Source: Drosophila miranda (Eukaryota > Arthropoda > Insecta > Diptera > Drosophilidae). From it: DNA of 64,000 nucleotides. Below are positions 24,891 through 37,021 of the stretch, piece by piece. Position numbers and translations under genes: made by a program. Location: contig NC_046675.1 of assembly GCF_003369915.1 (NCBI RefSeq), positions 29,512,001 through 29,576,000 on the forward strand, read 5' to 3'. Each line of letters starts with the position of its first letter. The stretch's first letter is position 1. Under the pieces are notes generated by a model. The model worked only from the letters and a program-made list of their open reading frames with translations, was not told where the DNA came from and did no database searches.

Positions 24891-25979
24891 TGTGGCAGCC
24901 TCTAATGTGGCATCCTTTCGAGCCTTGCTGCCACGACACGCGCGACGCTGCATTTTGCTGCATTTTGCGGACTGCAGCTGCCTCTTTGGCTGAGTTTTTT
25001 GGCAGCTTCGCTTCAATATTGATTATTGATTTTTGTGTCCACTGCCGAGTAGGGATTTATGGGGGCGCCTCCACTCGGGGCCTGGGGTTCGTTGGTCTCC
25101 TCTTCGGACACTGGACTGGGCACCGTCTTTTTTTCGTTTCGTTGCAACTTTAAGCCCCAGACACATTAACGAATTTTGTCTGTTTGGAGATTTCGTTTTT
25201 GTTGCTTTAACAGATTTTGCCCCTATTTGTTGCATCCACACACCCACAGAGGGGTGCAAGGAGACGTTCCATGTGTGTGCTTGGCTAGCTGCCACTGGAA
25301 ATTAATTGAAGGAAAAGCTGTGTGGACTGCAGGACAGTCGAATGTCTGAAATTTGAGAAACTAAATTGAGGAAAGACTTGGGAACACCGAATATTTTGTG
25401 GAAATTATAATGCTGATGAGGGGACAGTTTGAATATGTTTATTTATTATGGAATAAAGTGTTCAAATTATGGAATATTTGTGCATACAGATTTAACAACA
25501 TAAGGTAGAAATAAAATATATGGAACTAGGATTATTTCTGACATTTTCCACTTAAATCTGAGTAACATGAAAAACAATCAAATAATTATGATCTAAAAAT
25601 CGCTCAAAGCCCCACATTTTCTCCCTTAATATTCTATATAATAACATAATTTAGAAACATATTCCATCTGCCCTAAAGCAAACTTTCAACTAGGTTTAGG
25701 CCATGAATTTTGGGCTTAGTTTTCGACCAGTACACATACATATGTAATATGTAGATACATTATAATTACAAAATTTGTATCTACGAATATGGTTATGACA
25801 TGGGGGGGGGCAAGAGACAGAAAGGGGAAAATTTAAAAGCAATATTTACCAAACAAACGATTGCCACAGAAAGCAAACAAAAACGCGCACTGAAAATGCA
25901 AATTACACACAGGACGCAGGACATCATGCCACAACATGAAGCTGAAGAATCGCTGAAACTCGGAGTCGGAGCCCGTGCG

Positions 25980-26350
25980 TGGTAGCACAGGTAGCAATGC
26001 CGCATGGACATTGACACTGTGGCAACTGCAACCGGATTTAGCAGAAGAAAGGATTAAAGGAACGCGAGAGGACTACCTGAATGCCGACACGGGCCGAGGC
26101 GGTCCTGCTCGGGCCTCGTCCTCGTTCATTAATCCGCGCGTTCGAAGATGCAGTCACTGCCTCCGGACGCATCCTCAGAAGGATAACTAGAGCGGGCGAT
26201 ATACCAGATTTAAAAGTGATTTAAGAGTTTGGTTCCGTGTATAATCCAACATTACGCAGTACTCGAGGAGTAGGCGGATCATCAGTGATCCTGTTGATCC
26301 TGCGAGCGATTAGCGTGCCTGATTAGCGCTGATCAGCCTGATTAGCGACA
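25980..26350. promoter_or_regulatory. Candidate hb distal (shadow) anterior enhancer
   Basis: Bicoid cores GGATTA at 26051-26056 and TAATCC at 26130-26135 and 26242-26247, with three copies of GATTAGCG at 26308-26315, 26321-26328 and 26340-26347 that resemble weaker Bicoid sites. Two perfect Zelda heptamers flank the first core: CAGGTAG at 25988-25994 and CTACCTG at 26073-26079. The cluster is about 6.2 kb upstream of P2 and 2 kb upstream of the P1 exon. Melanogaster hb has a Bicoid-driven distal enhancer just beyond P1, so position and content agree. Function is inferred. Confidence 0.6.
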
Positions 26351-27849
26351 GGGCGGGTGTTTTTGGAGCACCCCCGATGCCTGATTCCAGATTCCTGATC
26401 CCTGGCCAAACCCCTGGCCCAGGACCAAAAGTTATGTAAAGTTGAAGCCAAAGGCATAACAAATGTCGCCTCCGTCACGCTTGACCTTTTAATTGAAAGA
26501 CAGAGATGTTGATCTTCGTTCGAACTACAAACACAAACACGATCATGATCATGATCGTCTAATTGCTGAAAGTCGTCTCGTCCTTCGTCCCATATGCAAA
26601 TGAACCCTAACCTTTTGGCCTGCTGTTGATCCTGAAGAAGATCTCTCAATAGATCCGTAGAGTGTGCCATAAAGGGGAGGATCCTGTACATCTTCCTCTA
26701 AGCATCTTTGCATCTCCCATATGCAAATTGAATCACACACAAAATGTGCATCGAAGCGTTCAGGATTTTGTGGTTGACCGAGTATCCCCCTCGAGAGGGA
26801 TACAGATACACTCTCCCTACTCCTGACCTTTCTCCTACTCCCATTTCCTTTTCCCTTTCCATTTTATATTTTCCTGTTGAGATATCACCTTGAGTTCCTA
26901 AGCCGATTTCATGCCAAGGATGATTTGCCATTTTATCTAGAGTTTTTTCTTCCTGGAGGGTTTTTCTCTTTTAATCATTTTTTGTGTGTGTTTGTGGTTT
27001 CTTTATGGGGTTTTTCGTCTTTGATCTTAAGTGCAAATTGGTTTTGGTAACCAATTACTTGCATTTGATGTGCTACTGTTGAAGATATGGTAATTTTATG
27101 GATCGATTTTGAGATATGATTATCGGAGGAGGAATTTTTGAAGATCAAAATGAGTTTACGTTTGAATTTTGCTTGTTTTGATTTGGGACGGATTTTTAAA
27201 CTTATTTTGTAAATATTTAAGAGTGCAAATAAAATTAAAGCATAGGTAAAAGTTCTTCAGATAGCCTAGCCTAACCTAAAGATAATATTATAAACTAAGT
27301 AGTTTCTGCTTTCACCATAGTTTTCACTTTTTTAGGATTTCAACTCCCAAAGGGCACAAAAAAATCTTTTCAGAAAAGACTACCACAATCCCTGTTCATG
27401 ATCTATGCTTCAAAACACTGCCCTTTTCAGGCCGGGACTCCCTTAACATGCCTCAAAAATTTGCATATTTCGCATAAATCAAATGTGAAAATTGCTCGCG
27501 ACGTAACGCCCACCAAAGGAACAGAGGGTCAGGACGAGTGAGCGAAGAGATAGCCATAGGAAAAGTGAGAGAGATGGATGGAATTTTCGTGGAAATGTTA
27601 TGGTAAACAGAGAGACCGAGAGGCAGGCCGAGGCGAGGCGGTTCGCGTCAACATCCGTAAATCCTTTTTTAGCACGAAAAACCGAAGGATTAAAAAAGGA
27701 AACTAGAGCAGAGGCACAGTCCACACGGGGACTTGGGCAAATAGTTGCTCTAATTTTCATTGTTCCGTCTTAATGGTTATGCAGTAAAATTCGTTGCAAG
27801 GACAACCGGCAGGACATGGCAAACAATCGCTGCTATGGTACTTTCATCC
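26351..27849. other. Non-coding DNA between the two candidate hb enhancers
   Basis: No gene seen. A short GATCAT tandem run occurs near 26541-26560. The rest is AT-rich with no recognised repeats or RNA genes. Confidence 0.5.
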
Positions 27850-28490
27850 CGGGGTTTTTATGACGCCAACGAATTGCTTTCTCTCTAAGATTTTTGGCTT
27901 TGGCTACGGTCTTCGGTCTATGGTATGTTTTTGGTTTGGTTTTTGCTTTTCTGTTCAGGTAATGGTCAAAGAATCGCTTAGAAGAAGAACCTTAACAATG
28001 AAAATAGCTGGAAAATCGCGAGAAACTACTATGCGCAGAGAAAGATACATATATGCATCTGAGTATCTAATGGTCATTAGAGAGGACACTGTCGCGCTCC
28101 GCTCTACTTACAATTGTCATTCCGCGGGACGGGACACATTCTACCAACTAACAGTATGACCGCCCAATAAACAAGTTAAAAAACTTGCCGAAAAAAACTC
28201 ACTTCCGCGTAATGGAATCCTTTTTTGTGAAGACCATAAAACATTTAGTTTTTTATGGTCATAGGTGGCAGATCAGGTAGAGATCCTTGTTTTTTGCTTG
28301 GTGTCCCTTAACCCTTTCACCATTAACAAATCGATCCTATCCGGCTATCCGGAGTGGCCTTGAAGGTTTCCCTCGAAGGTGGCCCACAATTTCTGTCGTT
28401 TTCTCTTCTTTTTTGTTTCCACTCAATGTCTGTTCCATTGTGTTCTTTATGGTTCATCCGTTGTATATTTTTTATGGCATTCATTGTTCT
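27850..28490. promoter_or_regulatory. Candidate hb stripe enhancer
   Basis: A perfect Zelda heptamer CAGGTAG (28274-28280) and a CAGGTAA variant (27956-27962) occur with several T-rich sites ending TTTTTATG (near 27857, 28250 and 28464), which fit Hunchback and partly Caudal consensus. A 10-bp inverted repeat (28232-28260) lies inside. The cluster is about 8.4 kb upstream of P2. The melanogaster stripe enhancer is the outermost of the blastoderm hb enhancers, so the order is right, but no direct evidence of activity is visible. Confidence 0.4.
28232..28260. repeat. Perfect 10-bp inverted repeat with T-rich arms
   Basis: GACCATAAAA (28232-28241) and its exact complement TTTTATGGTC (28251-28260) are separated by 9 bp. 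Each arm reads as a Hunchback/Caudal-like site. Confidence 0.85.
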
Positions 28491-28850
28491 CATTTGCATG
28501 GACAATCTGTATTCAAAATACTTCCTTAACCCTTTTGCCGCTTTGACTACGAACGGGTTAAATGAAGTCCAATTTTTGGTACTTTTTACAAGCTGTCATT
28601 TTCTTGGAATGGTGTGTTTTTGGTCATTAGAACGCAAAAGGGTTAGGTTCTGGATGAATTTATAAGTAAAGGGGTAAGAAAAAGTAAAGGGTTGACAGAA
28701 GAAATAGTTTTTCCCTTTTACAGCCTGGAAATCACTGAGGAGAACTTGTAGAGGTGTGGCAGAAATTGGTGTAGGAAAGAGTACATCTTTTCTTGCAATT
28801 TCACATGATTTTGTAGATTTTCTATCTTTTTCTACTATAAAGAGTGAAAT

Positions 28851-28955
28851 AGCTTTCACACCCACGCATTTCATACACACTACGAAAGTTAAACTTGCAA
28901 TGCTATTCCCACTCTTCTTATGAAAGCTTTCAAAGTTCACCAATACAAACAAATC
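28851..28955. repeat. Dispersed non-coding repeat, copy A
   Basis: Starts AGCTTTCACACCCACGCA and ends in a block with CTTCTTATG, AAGCTTTCAAAG, TTCACCAATACAA. The same string of blocks, with small indels, recurs in the same orientation at 30897-30999. The source of the repeat was not recognised. Confidence 0.65.
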
Positions 28956-30896
28956 GCTAACATGCACACATTGACAATGGGAAATCATTTTAATAATCAT
29001 ATCCATTAGTAGCCGTTACACAAAAATTCTAGAAAATCCAGCAAATCACATAAATTATATTCATTCTCTTGGCTGAACATTTGTCCCCGTTTTACATTCG
29101 TAATTCGCTGGAAATTAAGGCCACTAAGTCGCCAGCGAAATGCATTCGAACAAATGTAAAAATGTGAGATTTTTGAGTCAGCCATTCATTGGCTTCCATT
29201 GTCCGTCGTCCGTATCCCAAAATCCCAAGCTTAGGCAATTGGGCATTTTTGTAGAATAAGCGCCAAATGCATGCCAGTGGCCAGTTCCCACCCCACAAAT
29301 GATCCTTAAAACCCAGCCATCTAATCAGTCCACGCAGCAGTTACACATTTTCACACTTTCGTGACCCCTGCGGCGGTGGAAATGCCGCCAACACACACAG
29401 ATGCCCTGCCCAAAGAGAGATCCCTGAGGGTTGGACGGCGACCATTGGTCAGGGAAGAGGAAAAATTCGGACCGAATAAAATAAAATAAAATTGAGAACG
29501 CGCGCCATCGAAGGTCCGTCGTGACCCCTTGTCAGCGTCAGAGAGCCAGAGGTTAAAATTAATGCGAATACTGTGAATGTTTCAGGGGGGAAAATTGCAT
29601 GAAAATTCGGGGTCACGGCTAAGACGATTCGGCCTCAAGGAGTACCACATAGGGCACATAGGGGTGGCTCTAGGCTCAAATTTATAGCCCCGACATTGGA
29701 CATTGAAAACTGTAACAACTGGGAAAAGCGGGACAACAACTGCAAAAGGATTTTCTGTCGGCTGAAAAATCTATGCTTCATTGTTTTGCATAGTGAGAAA
29801 TGAGGTTTCCACAGAGGTGGGGGTTGATTTTTGGACCCATTTTAATTGACCATCGCCCTGACCCTCCCAACCCCGGAATTGACCTTTTTCCGTCTTGTGA
29901 TATTCGAAAATTTTAGCACATTTAAATAATTTTTCATTGCCATGCATTGAATGTTTGCAGAAAAAGGATCTTTGGTCTGGCATTTCAGTTTTGTTTTTAT
30001 TGGAAATGGCATTTAATTGTTGACCCCTCGAAACGGGAGGGGGGGGGATCATTTCTCATTCGGATGACACGGAAAATGTAACGTATTTTCAGCCAAGAAT
30101 TTTCATTTGCAGCTGTGGAAAACTCTCCTGGATTTTGCCAGCATTTCGTACCTCACCCTCGCTCATTCTGCCTCTCTGTGAGCCAAAGAATTAGCTAATG
30201 GCCAGCACTCCAGACACACACACACATGGACTCTTCGCTCTCTTGGCAAAAGGGAAAATGTTTGGTAATGGTCCTGTGGAAACTAAGCCGGAAAACGTAC
30301 CCAAGGAAAATGCGAATAAAAAATTGAACTTCTTACGATAAATATGCGAGCCTATTAGTCGCACAGACAACGGCAAACGAATCTCAACCAAAACATGGCC
30401 AGAATGCTTTTAGGCCCAGGCCCAAGTCCACGTCCCAAAGCCAAAGCCCATGTCAAATGTTGAATAAGTAATTCTTTCTCTCTCTATCTCTGCCTCTCCC
30501 CAGTATACGTAGGAGGAACCAAGTATTGGCTGAAGGGTACAAAAGGTGTGGGAGCCAAAAGAACAAAAGGCATAAAACGTTAGAACTACTAGTCTTTGGC
30601 GAAACACAAAGATGCCAAAGGACAAAGCTGAATATTTTATTTTCTAGTGAATGCCAGGTTTCGGATTTATTCGCCAATATTGGGACGAAACTAGACTATG
30701 GGAATACCCTGAAGCGGATAGACCAGAACTTCCATATTTCATTGCAATAAGAATCTTCTATTCATTCTATAGTTTTTGGAGCATTTGCATATGCTAGTGC
30801 TTCATTGGATGCTAACTTATTGGATACCACTTTAATTTTCTTCGCTAGGTACAAGATATATAGATCAAATACCTCTCTCCTGATACTCTATAACAA

Positions 30897-30999
30897 AGCT
30901 TTCACACACACGCAACTCATAGACAGAAAGAAAGCTACATTCTTATCAGTATTAGTTTGCTTCTTATGGAAGCTTCAAAGCTCACTAATACAAGCAAAT
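30897..30999. repeat. Dispersed non-coding repeat, copy B
   Basis: Second copy of the segment at 28851-28955. The two ends are clearly alike (AGCTTTCACAC; CTTCTTATGGAAGC; TCACTAATACAA) and the middle is diverged. Neither copy has an open frame that explains the similarity. Confidence 0.65.
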
Positions 31000-33678
31000 A
31001 CTTTGCACTTACACCCGGGATCGTTAATTTAAGATTCTCTTGTATTCAGGATATGGATAGTAGCCTTAGTTGACACATATCATTCCTATAATTTAAATCC
31101 TTAGCTCTCCCATGTCCCTATAGGTTTCCATTTGCTTCTGCAACTTCAATGTCTTTACGCACTCTCTCTGTCTCCGTCATTGTTATAGCCAAAACTAAAC
31201 CAATAAATGCCTCATATCTATGCTACGCTCAACTAAGAAGCTGCATTAACACATAGTCCTTACCCGCCTCTCTGTCCTCTGTAGTCCTCCTTCTTGCCTT
31301 CGCTTCGCCCTCTAGTATTCCGGTGTAAACACCACTGTCATTTATTTTCGTATTATCATAATGAGGACTCGTATATTTTTATGTGAATTTCTTGCTTTTT
31401 GTGCCAGAAACAGCAACCACCCCAAAAAAAGAATAAGGGGAGTACACCGACGACCACCCATACCCCCCATCCATCCGCCCACCGAAACACACACACAAAC
31501 ATGTGTCACTCTTCCTGTGTATGGGTGAGTATATATGTGCGTGCGTGTAAAAAAGGCAAAAATAAAACTAAAATACTCGTTTCGCATTCGCATTTCGTGG
31601 GTTTTTGTTTTGTTGTTAAATTATCACCCAGTTTTCTGGTGGGAACCACCCCCTGTGGCTATGGCTATTTATGCATCTACTGCCTCCCCTCCCCCGATCT
31701 ACACCTTAACCCAAAAGCAACACCCACACACACATACTAGAGATCAAAGGCTTCGCATGTCTTTCTAAATGGGGGTTTTAACGGTTTTAAAGGTAGTGGA
31801 AATGTAGGAAATAATTATAAGTAAATCTCTAACGCATTTTAAATTCCACAATCCTCAAGCTTTCCATTAGTAAATCCCTAAACCCTCTTCTAAACAACGC
31901 CCCTGCTTTCTCTATCGCACATAGTCGTACATTCATGCAGTTCACGTTCCCATTATTTGGCATCCCATTTGCTTGTTTTTTTTCTTCCTTCCATATAGCA
32001 TTATGGGAGGTTTTACTCTGGGATTGGGGCCTGGGGGTGAACACTTGAGTGGCTCAAAATGGGGAATCGGTTATTGTCTGGCTGAGAATCGAATTCAGCG
32101 GAATATTTTCCACACAATCATTGGGAAAATTCAAGCATAAAAATCACTGAAATAAAATCTATTTACCACTGGGTTTTCCAGATTAGTTTTTATCAGCGCC
32201 TGTCCACACTCTGCATCGACTTTCTCTCGCCTTTGTTTCACTATCAGCATTTTTAGAGCTCGAAAAATGAGCAAATATAAAAATTGACTTCTGGTAATCG
32301 TCGCTTCAATAATCCCAATCGCAAATAAGTTTCAAATTTAAAAACTATTTGTATTTTTGGGGGTACTTCGAGATCTTTTGTTAGCTTACACTGATACACA
32401 TGAGAAATGCTTCTTGGTTTCCATGAAAAATGTACACATTAAATGCTCATCTGATTGAGGGGAAAAGTGATGAGTAATGGAATGCTTTAAATGTCGAAAG
32501 CAAACATTTTAATTGACAGATCTTCTTTATTTACGATTTCTCAGGATTTTGAAATTTGAACTATCCCAACAAACTATGTGCACAAGATCGAAACATTGGA
32601 AAAGCTTTGGGTGGAAGCGGAAGTATGGGGTACACACTGTTCGATTAGTCGATTCAACATACATCTGTATAGAATTTTACTAACTATTGATGATTTTTTA
32701 ATTGAAATCCTTTTCTCCCTAAAATGTGTGCTTTCCAGAACCTCTAGATCTCCGCTTAGCATCCAGCCAATAACAGCATTCGATGCCAGACCCAGCGCCA
32801 TTTTTATCAGCAGCGAACCTCACAAAAACTAATTCCACATAATGGCCCAATCTACATAAAAAATCGCTCCTCCCCTCCCCTCCGCGAACGAACCCCGAAC
32901 GAAGCACAAAAAATCGATGAGGAGACCGAGGGAAAGCAGGGGAATGAGTCGCTGGGATGGCCGCCTGCCTGCCCGACTGCCTGCCACCCCGCATAAATTT
33001 CCAAATAATGTAATGCTAAAAAAAATCCACACAAATATGAGGAGCAAAAGAGAGGGCTATAGCCAGGGGGGATGGGGAGGGAGGATTGGGTGGGCAGCGA
33101 TTGGGGGAGCGAAAATAAAGTTGGAAATCATGAACCATACAAAATGAAAATCCACCCTCGGAAAAAACGTTGCCAACGTTTTTTCTTTTTTTTTTCCCCG
33201 TTTCGTTCGTTTTATTTTGTTTTCCTTCGTTCTCTTTTGTTTTGTTTAAGTGGGCAAAAAAGGACAAGCACAAAAAGTATCTGTGTGAGGGGTGGGAAAT
33301 GTATCTCTGTGTGTGTGGGTGTGTGTTTTTGTGTGGGGGAGAAGTGGATGAAAGTGGGGTAGAAGTGGTGGGTGGATGTGGATGGCTCTGTGCTGTGCTA
33401 CGAAACTGTTTCGCTTTGTTTGCAAAACAATCAAAAGCGAACGGAATCGTCGTCGTCCCAGCCATCGCCGTCGCCATGCTCGTCGTACTTTTTTCCTTTC
33501 CCTGCCACCCACTCTCCCATTTTGGGGTTCAATCTCCCCGTTGACATCGTTGGCGACATTAAATATTGCTCCGAGTTCTTTCTTTTTCCCTTCTCGCTCG
33601 GCGCTGTTGCCTTCTTTTTGTGCCCTTGTGCCAAACCAATTTCTAGCATATTTTTATGAGCCCTCTGTGCTGGCGAGC

Positions 33679-33705
33679 CCTGTTCCTGTTCCTGTTCCTG
33701 TTCCT
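33679..33705. repeat. (CCTGTT)n hexamer repeat
   Basis: About four and a half tandem copies of CCTGTT in non-coding DNA. On the minus strand it translates as a Gly-Thr repeat, which accounts for part of a spurious frame. Confidence 0.9.
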
Positions 33706-36700
33706 CTCGTGTGTGCTGTGTGGCAGGCGCAGCAGCTTTCGTTTATTTTGCAAACGTGTGCCACCAGGCACGCCTCCAACGCCTCCAACGCCCCCAACAT
33801 GGTTGCCGGAGCCATGTGCGAGACGCTAATAACGTTTGGTTGCCAAAAAGCACCAGGAAATGAGCCAAAGCCAGAGTCCTGCCAGATCGGACCAGGGATG
33901 TACAGCCTTCCTGGCAGCTCTTCCATATGGCGGGTGGTTCCTATGGCCAGACGTCAGTTGGGCTTTGAAGCGGTGAAGACTTAGTTCGATGGAGAAAATG
34001 GATACGATTTCGGGAGAGGGAGATCCACATCCGTTGAGCTCAAGTAAATGCGAAAATTAAATACCATTCCATAATCAATTGAATGCAGAATCCACTAGCA
34101 ATTAAGAGCGGTATAACTTAAATTTTTCTACGGAAATCTAGGGAATTTTATACGTACTCGTAACAATCTTACACTGTATTCAGCACTAATTCCCCTTCTA
34201 ATGAATCTCTCCTAATGCAGCTCCGACTCTCTACTCCATTCCCACATCCATTTAATACCCCCAATCATAGCTTATGTACATCCATTCATTCATTTTATAG
34301 TTCCCCCTACATTTTCACTGCGTTTTATATGGCTTTTTAGTAAATTACAAAAATGCGCCATTTCTAATTTCATTCTTTTCTTTTTTTCTTGTTCAGAGTT
34401 TCAGGGCACACAGCACACAAAATGGTGTGCCTATAAACCAGAAACAGCACAACAGCAACAGCAACGCCGGCAGCCAAATAACGGAAATGACAAAACAGAA
34501 ATACAAACACACACACACACACATACAATAACCGTGGAAAGCGGAAAGGGAATTCCCACATGCCCAAAAATATGCAACATTTTTTATATGTTTCTGCTTC
34601 ACAAAACTTTTGCGCAGGCAGCATCATAAAAATTTTTTTCTGTTGCTGCTGCTGTCACTTTTTTCCTCCGCCGCTCTGTGGCCGTGGCTTTTATGTTGCC
34701 TCTTGTGTGTGTGTGGATGTTTGTGTTGGTGTAGTGGTGTGTGTGAGTGCTTTTTATGACCCAATATGGCCGCCACAGAGCGGAGTACGTGTCCGGTTCA
34801 TGCCGTTCCGTCCCGACCTTCCTCCCATTGCGGGTTTATGAATTATATAGATTTTTATGCGGTCGCATATTATTTTTGTGGCCTTTTTTGGCTCTCTCTC
34901 CCCCCATTCTCCCTTCTCCTTTTTTGTGTGCTTTGCTTTGCTTTTCTTTTGTTCCTTTCTTTTCGGGGCAGGCAATAAAAATGTCTTTTTATGTGTACGC
35001 TTGTCTTATACTATCCCGAGGCCAAGATCTTTCGGTTTCGGTTTCTCCATAATGGTTTGCTTTCAGTCAGGAGGTTTATGAATATGCCTTCTTCTAGATA
35101 TGGCATTTTCTATATGGTATATGGTATGGCCTTTACGAGGTCCGGTCCTGACGCTGGCACAGGCAAAAGCACAGCTTTTATTATTCCTATTTTCATATAT
35201 TACACTCTCCATTTTCTAGTTGTTTCTTTCGTACTCACGCTGCTTTTGTCAGTTTTGCATTAATTTCATATTTGGTTTATGTTTCGGGTGGTTTTGGGTG
35301 GTTTTGGGGGTTTGTGGGCGGTCGGGTCGTCGAGTTTTTCTTGTCGCTGCTGTTTATTTCGCATAAATAATATATATTTTCGGTTATTGCGTCTGCACGG
35401 CATTAATATTATTTCCAACAAGCACACACTCACACGCACACACAATCATATTTAGGTATAGATGGTTGTGCATCCTGCTAACCGCAGGACCTCATGGCCG
35501 TGAGCTTTAATTTTGGCTCATTTTTCGCTATCAAAACATTATGTTTATGCGCCTGTATTTGTTTTTGTTCCACTCATATATACATATGGATACGTATCTA
35601 TCTATATACTTACCCGCTCGTCGTAAATATTTGCAATTAAATATGCCAAAAATACACCCGCAATACAAACACATATCCCTTCTTATTTTCCCCAATTTTG
35701 GGGCATATTTGATGCAGCTCAAAAACATACACATACATACATGCATGTATCTCAAATTTTCGGTGTGTTTTTATCTTTTATAACAAATTTAATAATTAAA
35801 AATATGATAATATACAAAGAACTGGAGAAAATAAGGAAAAATAATGTGACATGATAGCAAAATGAATTGATAATATTTTTATTAATAAAATCTATTGCTT
35901 TCGGACATCCGAACTCAGACTAGTACGATATCCGAGCCGAAGTGAGTAATTACTTGCTGAATTTCCAATTAGTACCATTGCCACATTGTATGACACATTT
36001 TTCTAGATTAAGACATATGATACTCATTCTTATACCATGTCGACAGGTGTACCTGCTCCCCCATTCGGATTAAAGACGAAATATGTACCTTCTAATCTAA
36101 ATTGTTTTATTAGATCGTATCAATACAAAACATAAACTTTGCCAGAGATATCAATGGACGACAAGCAATCAATGTACTGGAGAATGGAAGACCTTTTTTA
36201 TGGCTTTCGTAAGTACATATAGTACAACCTTTTCATGCACTTGGTCCCACGGTGCACCCTGAAATGGGCTCGTGGGAGCTCGGCGTCATGTAAACCATTT
36301 GAGTGCAAGTGCACTCGGACTTGCCACTGCTGCTGCCCCTGTGCGAGGCCAATGAACAAAATGGCTTATCAGTGGCGTTGAATAGAGGCCCACATCAGAA
36401 TCTGCCTCTGGATTGATTAAAGTACCGTTGACAGCTAATCGTCTCGCCTAATGCACGAGATATCAAAAGGAATGTAACTACAATTTCCAATTGTTGAGCG
36501 TTTAACACATGGCAACACGAGTGGGAGAGCGCACACCTCTTGCAAGAGCGCTAAATGTAATGTAGAGTGAAGGAGGCGAGGGAGAGAGCAGGAGAGTAAG
36601 TCTTAGTCTAAGCAAGCAGTGGGGTACGGCAAATAATGTGAGGGGGGGTCAACACCCTTTATTAACACTCTTTATTAAATATTGCAAGTAATAATTTCCA

Positions 36701-37021
36701 CCATTATGTTCATGTTAATACAATAGAGTAGAGCAGAATTCCGTCCCCCTTTACCCACGCCTCTGCCTTAGCCATTCAGCCAAGCGCCGTTATCTTCGTG
36801 AATTTGAAAACAACGTCGCGTAAGCTTTGGAGGCGGAGAATCCGAAGCCAAGTGCGTCGTCTCGGATGCCTCGACGCGGACATTGTGCAAACTGACGTCC
36901 CACGGGACAGTCGCAATAAGAATACAATTAATTGAGTAACGCGGATATAAAAAACTTAGTAAAGATTACTAAGGACTAACAAAGGAACAAAGGCTAAGCG
37001 CACAAAACCTCAAACAAAGCC

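Larger units (their letters stand above)
28491..36980. other. Intergenic DNA between hb and the acyltransferase gene
   Basis: About 8.5 kb with no convincing gene. The longest open frame (33376-33984, +) has biased low-complexity content and no recognisable domain. The region holds short CA, GT and T runs, a (CCTGTT)n tract and a duplicated segment of about 105 bp (listed separately). Nothing that looks like a tRNA or other structured RNA was recognised. Confidence 0.55.

Noticed and set aside
33376-33984. 202-codon plus-strand frame
   Set aside because: Low-complexity composition, crossing a CCTGTT repeat, with competing frames on both strands and no recognisable family.
35473-35489. Small perfect hairpin TCCTGC-TAACC-GCAGGA
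   Set aside because: The stem is only 6 bp and does not extend, so it is too short for a microRNA precursor or terminator-like structure.
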